Origin: an uncultured Alphaproteobacteria bacterium
Lineage (GTDB): Bacteria > Pseudomonadota > Alphaproteobacteria > RF32 > CAG-239
DNA: 37,631 nt
Assembly: GCA_949297415.1 (NCBI GenBank)
Contig: CASFSV010000021.1
Location: 1 to 37,631, forward strand
Direction of reading: 5' to 3'
This document shows positions 36,116 to 37,631 of the stretch, piece by piece. The position numbers and the translations under genes are program-made. The notes below the pieces were generated by a model, which had not been told where the DNA came from, did not search any database, and saw only the letters and a program-made list of their open reading frames with translations. Position 1 is the first letter of the stretch, and each line of letters starts with the position of its first letter.

Positions 36116-36164
36116 AAGTTAGCACGACTAAAAAAATATTTCAACCCATTTTTTCACAAAAAAA
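36116..36164 (-). promoter_or_regulatory. Shared promoter block, copy 3 (291-aa membrane protein)
   Basis: On the minus strand: TTTTTTTGTGAAAAAA (36149-36164), 4 nt, TTGAAA (36139-36144), 17 nt ending TGC, TAACTT (36116-36121). Spacings equal those of copies 1 and 2. The palindrome centre differs (GTGA instead of GTAC), and its T run doubles as the tract of the preceding terminator. Confidence 0.6.
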
Positions 36165-36190
36165 CACTCAAGGCTAAAGCCCCAAGTGTT
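36158..36190 (-). terminator. Terminator overlapping the stop codon of the 101-aa gene
   Basis: AACACT (36163-36168) and AGTGTT (36185-36190) with inner GGCT/GCCC pairing. Seven T follow on the minus strand. The stop codon (36174-36176) lies inside the hairpin, so the last codons encode the 5' arm. Confidence 0.75.
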
Positions 36191-36479
36191 TAACAATTAA
36201 ATCAGCTAAAATATAAGCAGCCCCGCCACCTAAAGCCAAATTAACAAACATCAAATAGATTCTTGAACCAACACCGGCTTCTTTCATCAAAAAAGCAATT
36301 TCCAAAATTCTGATAATTTTTGCGCCCACAAAAGCCGCCAAAGCCAGCCACAAGAGCCACCGAACATTTTCCCAAGCCCATAAAGCAGCAGCAACTAGTG
36401 TTGTCACAAAAAGAAGCATGGACCAAGTATACAAAAAACTGTTCCATAACTCCGCCTGAGATTTCAAATCATTTTTCAT
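36174..36479 (-). CDS. Small integral membrane protein (101 aa)
   Basis: Three hydrophobic segments are visible: LYTWSMLLFVTTLVAAALWAW (17-37), WLLWLALAAFVGAKIIRILEIAFL (41-64) and IYLMFVNLALGGGAAYILADLIV (74-96). The N-terminus is short and charged. No family is recognised. It lacks an evident Shine-Dalgarno. Its terminator hairpin begins within the coding sequence and leads directly into the promoter of the next gene. The ORF is short but well supported by the membrane pattern and the terminator at its stop. Confidence 0.65.
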   Translation of the reverse strand: MKNDLKSQAELWNSFLYTWSMLLFVTTLVAAALWAWENVRWLLWLALAAFVGAKIIRILEIAFLMKEAGVGSRIYLMFVNLALGGGAAYILADLIVKHLGL

Positions 36480-36583
36480 AACACAAATTTATAAAAGAAT
36501 AATACGCAATACATACAAATAGAAAAAACTTTCCCAGAAATACTCTCAAAGAACAATAAACGCAAGCAAAAAATATTTATAAC

Positions 36584-37288
36584 CTAACGTTTAGATGAAC
36601 AAGGTACATTTCCATTATCTTGAAATTCACGCAATTGAACCGTCGTCATATCAATTCTAGTACCATCCGAAGTCAAACAATACCCCAAAACAGGCACACC
36701 ATCTTTAAATGTCACGCGAATAAATTCCTCACCATTTCGATAAAAAATAGAAACATCTCCATCTTCTTTTCCATCTTTATAAAAAGATTCGCTTAGAAGA
36801 GTTCCGTTTTGAAAAAACATCAACGCCCGTCCATGTCGAACCCCATCAACATATCTGACTTTAGAAAGCACGCGTCCTCTCGGATAATGCTCACGAACTT
36901 CCCCTGTAATCAATTTACCGGTTGCAACCTCACGCACAACCCCGTCAGCATCTTCGCGCACTTCTTTAATATCATAGATATGTTCCGGAGGAATAGTGTC
37001 ATTAGACCAAGACACCATACTGGAATTTTCCGCAACATCAGGCTGTGGCGCAGTTATTATATTATTTGTCTCACTTTTCTCAGCCGCAGAAGATACATCA
37101 GAAGCCACAGGTATTTCGAGCATCAAATTATCGTTTGAAGGAGCAACCTGTTCATTAGCCGTATCAACTTCTAAAGCCTCCCAATTTCCATATGCTTCAT
37201 CATCAAGCATCTGAGCAGAAGTCACACCGGAAAAAAGCAACATAGTCCCCAGTGTAAAAATTTTTATATTCTGATTAACGCCACGCAT
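36584..37288 (-). CDS. Exported MORN-repeat (MORN_2-type) protein
   Basis: 234 aa. The start at 37288 follows GGAGG by 6 nt; the longer frame begins with TTG. The N-terminus is a signal peptide (NIKIFTLGTMLLFSGVTSAQM, cleavage near residue 22), followed by an acidic low-complexity stretch. The C-terminal half carries consecutive MORN-like units: GEVREHYPRGRVLSKVRYVDGVRHG, RALMFFQNGTLLSESFYKDGKEDG, DVSIFYRNGEEFIRVTFKDGVPV. Such repeats form stacked beta hairpins in envelope proteins, and the binding partner is unknown. A cysteine near the end (NGNVPCSSKR) might pair with the one in GYCLTSDG. Confidence 0.8.
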   Translation of the reverse strand: MRGVNQNIKIFTLGTMLLFSGVTSAQMLDDEAYGNWEALEVDTANEQVAPSNDNLMLEIPVASDVSSAAEKSETNNIITAPQPDVAENSSMVSWSNDTIPPEHIYDIKEVREDADGVVREVATGKLITGEVREHYPRGRVLSKVRYVDGVRHGRALMFFQNGTLLSESFYKDGKEDGDVSIFYRNGEEFIRVTFKDGVPVLGYCLTSDGTRIDMTTVQLREFQDNGNVPCSSKR

Positions 37289-37504
37289 AAGCAACCTCCG
37301 CAAATATCATTTATTCGCGAAGAATATACCGCCGAAAAGTTAAGATAAACATAAAATCTGCAAAATTGTCTGCGAGCAAACAATCAATTTTCCCAACACC
37401 TCAAAAAAACAAATGTTTTAACCTACTGCTCGCTTTGTTCTTTTTTTTTACAAAAAGCACCACGCCGACCTAGACAATAGTTTTCTTGTTACAAAAAAAG
37501 ATAC

Positions 37505-37631
37505 CCCCGCGTAAAACGCGGGGTTCTTCATATGCGGCTATAAGCCTTTACCACTGGCTTCCCCTGAACGGGGTACCCATAATTCTGCCAGACGCAATTT
37601 GTTACTATCTACCCGTAAACGGGTCATTTAA
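37505..37631 (-). mobile_element. Possible end of an IS200/IS605-type element (structured right end or omega-RNA-like)
   Basis: Four hairpins occur in 120 bp: CCCCGCGT/ACGCGGGG (37505-37523), GGCT/AGCC (37536-37546), CCCC/GGGG (37561-37573) and ACCCG/CGGGT (37611-37624). The stretch is markedly richer in G and C than 37304-37490, which is AT-rich and shows no gene. Read leftward, GAAGAACCCCGCG followed by the hairpin and a T-rich tail resembles the right ends of IS605-family elements I recall, where the guide-RNA scaffold of TnpB lies. No tnpB frame is visible before the window ends, so this is tentative. The last hairpin also resembles an intrinsic terminator. Confidence 0.35.

Noticed and set aside
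37304..37500. Fourth copy of the shared promoter block near 37440-37460
   Set aside because: A TTTTTGT-A-run is present on the minus strand, but no TTGA box follows at 4 nt and no TAA at the required distance.
37525..37631. TnpB C-terminal coding remnant on the minus strand
   Set aside because: A fragment reading MKNPAFYAGV is visible, but the frame upstream is interrupted by stops. I cannot tell a frameshifted gene end from non-coding RNA.
1..37631. CRISPR array, rRNA, tRNA or prophage
   Set aside because: No regularly spaced repeats, no rRNA or tRNA signature sequences, and no phage structural or integrase genes were seen.

Overview
The window looks like chromosome from an AT-rich, Gram-negative alphaproteobacterium, possibly an uncultured gut lineage. 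Three things point that way: a lipid A/Kdo block in the order DUF374 acyltransferase - waaA - lpxK, a long FtsZ ending in a charged [10 protein letters not shown] tail next to ftsQ/ftsA, and a membrane pyrophosphatase. The assignment is inferred from gene content and order only. No rRNA or tRNA gene was found.

Layout. 1-2.9 kb: a likely short leftward RNA (near-consensus promoter plus terminator within about 90 bp), then a rightward pair (unknown protein plus an ELM1-like protein) and a small outer-membrane beta-barrel gene. 3.1-3.9 kb: a hypothetical gene with a long leader and strong terminator. 4.0-6.0 kb: a very AT-rich type II restriction-modification cassette (methyltransferase, convergent candidate endonuclease, C-type regulator with twin operators). 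It is flanked by a direct repeat that matches the ftsZ terminator and stop-codon region. 6.0-13.1 kb: a shortened division and wall cluster on the minus strand, mraY-ftsW-murB-ftsQ-ftsA-ftsZ, without murD, murG, murC or ddl. 13.2-16.5 kb: a Pif1-like helicase and a SulP transporter. 16.8-20.7 kb: a secreted hypothetical protein and the acyltransferase-waaA-lpxK operon. 20.8-25.8 kb: two paralogous lipoproteins, one of 1134 residues. 26-28.5 kb: hppA. 28.7-37.3 kb: a hypothetical protein, smpB, lon, uvrB, two membrane proteins and a MORN-type exported protein. The right edge holds a run of hairpins resembling the end of an IS200/IS605-type element.

How the parts relate. Most of the window is housekeeping: cell division and peptidoglycan precursor synthesis, lipid A/Kdo assembly, ribosome rescue, proteolysis and DNA repair. 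The accessory content is the R-M cassette, the lipoprotein pair and the putative IS end. The most unusual signal is a promoter block present three times with identical internal spacing: a T7-GT-A-rich element, 4 nt, TTGAWW, 17 nt, TAA. It lies ahead of both lipoprotein genes and ahead of a 291-residue membrane protein 10 kb away, and none of the three genes has a visible Shine-Dalgarno sequence. This suggests a small co-regulated set of envelope proteins.
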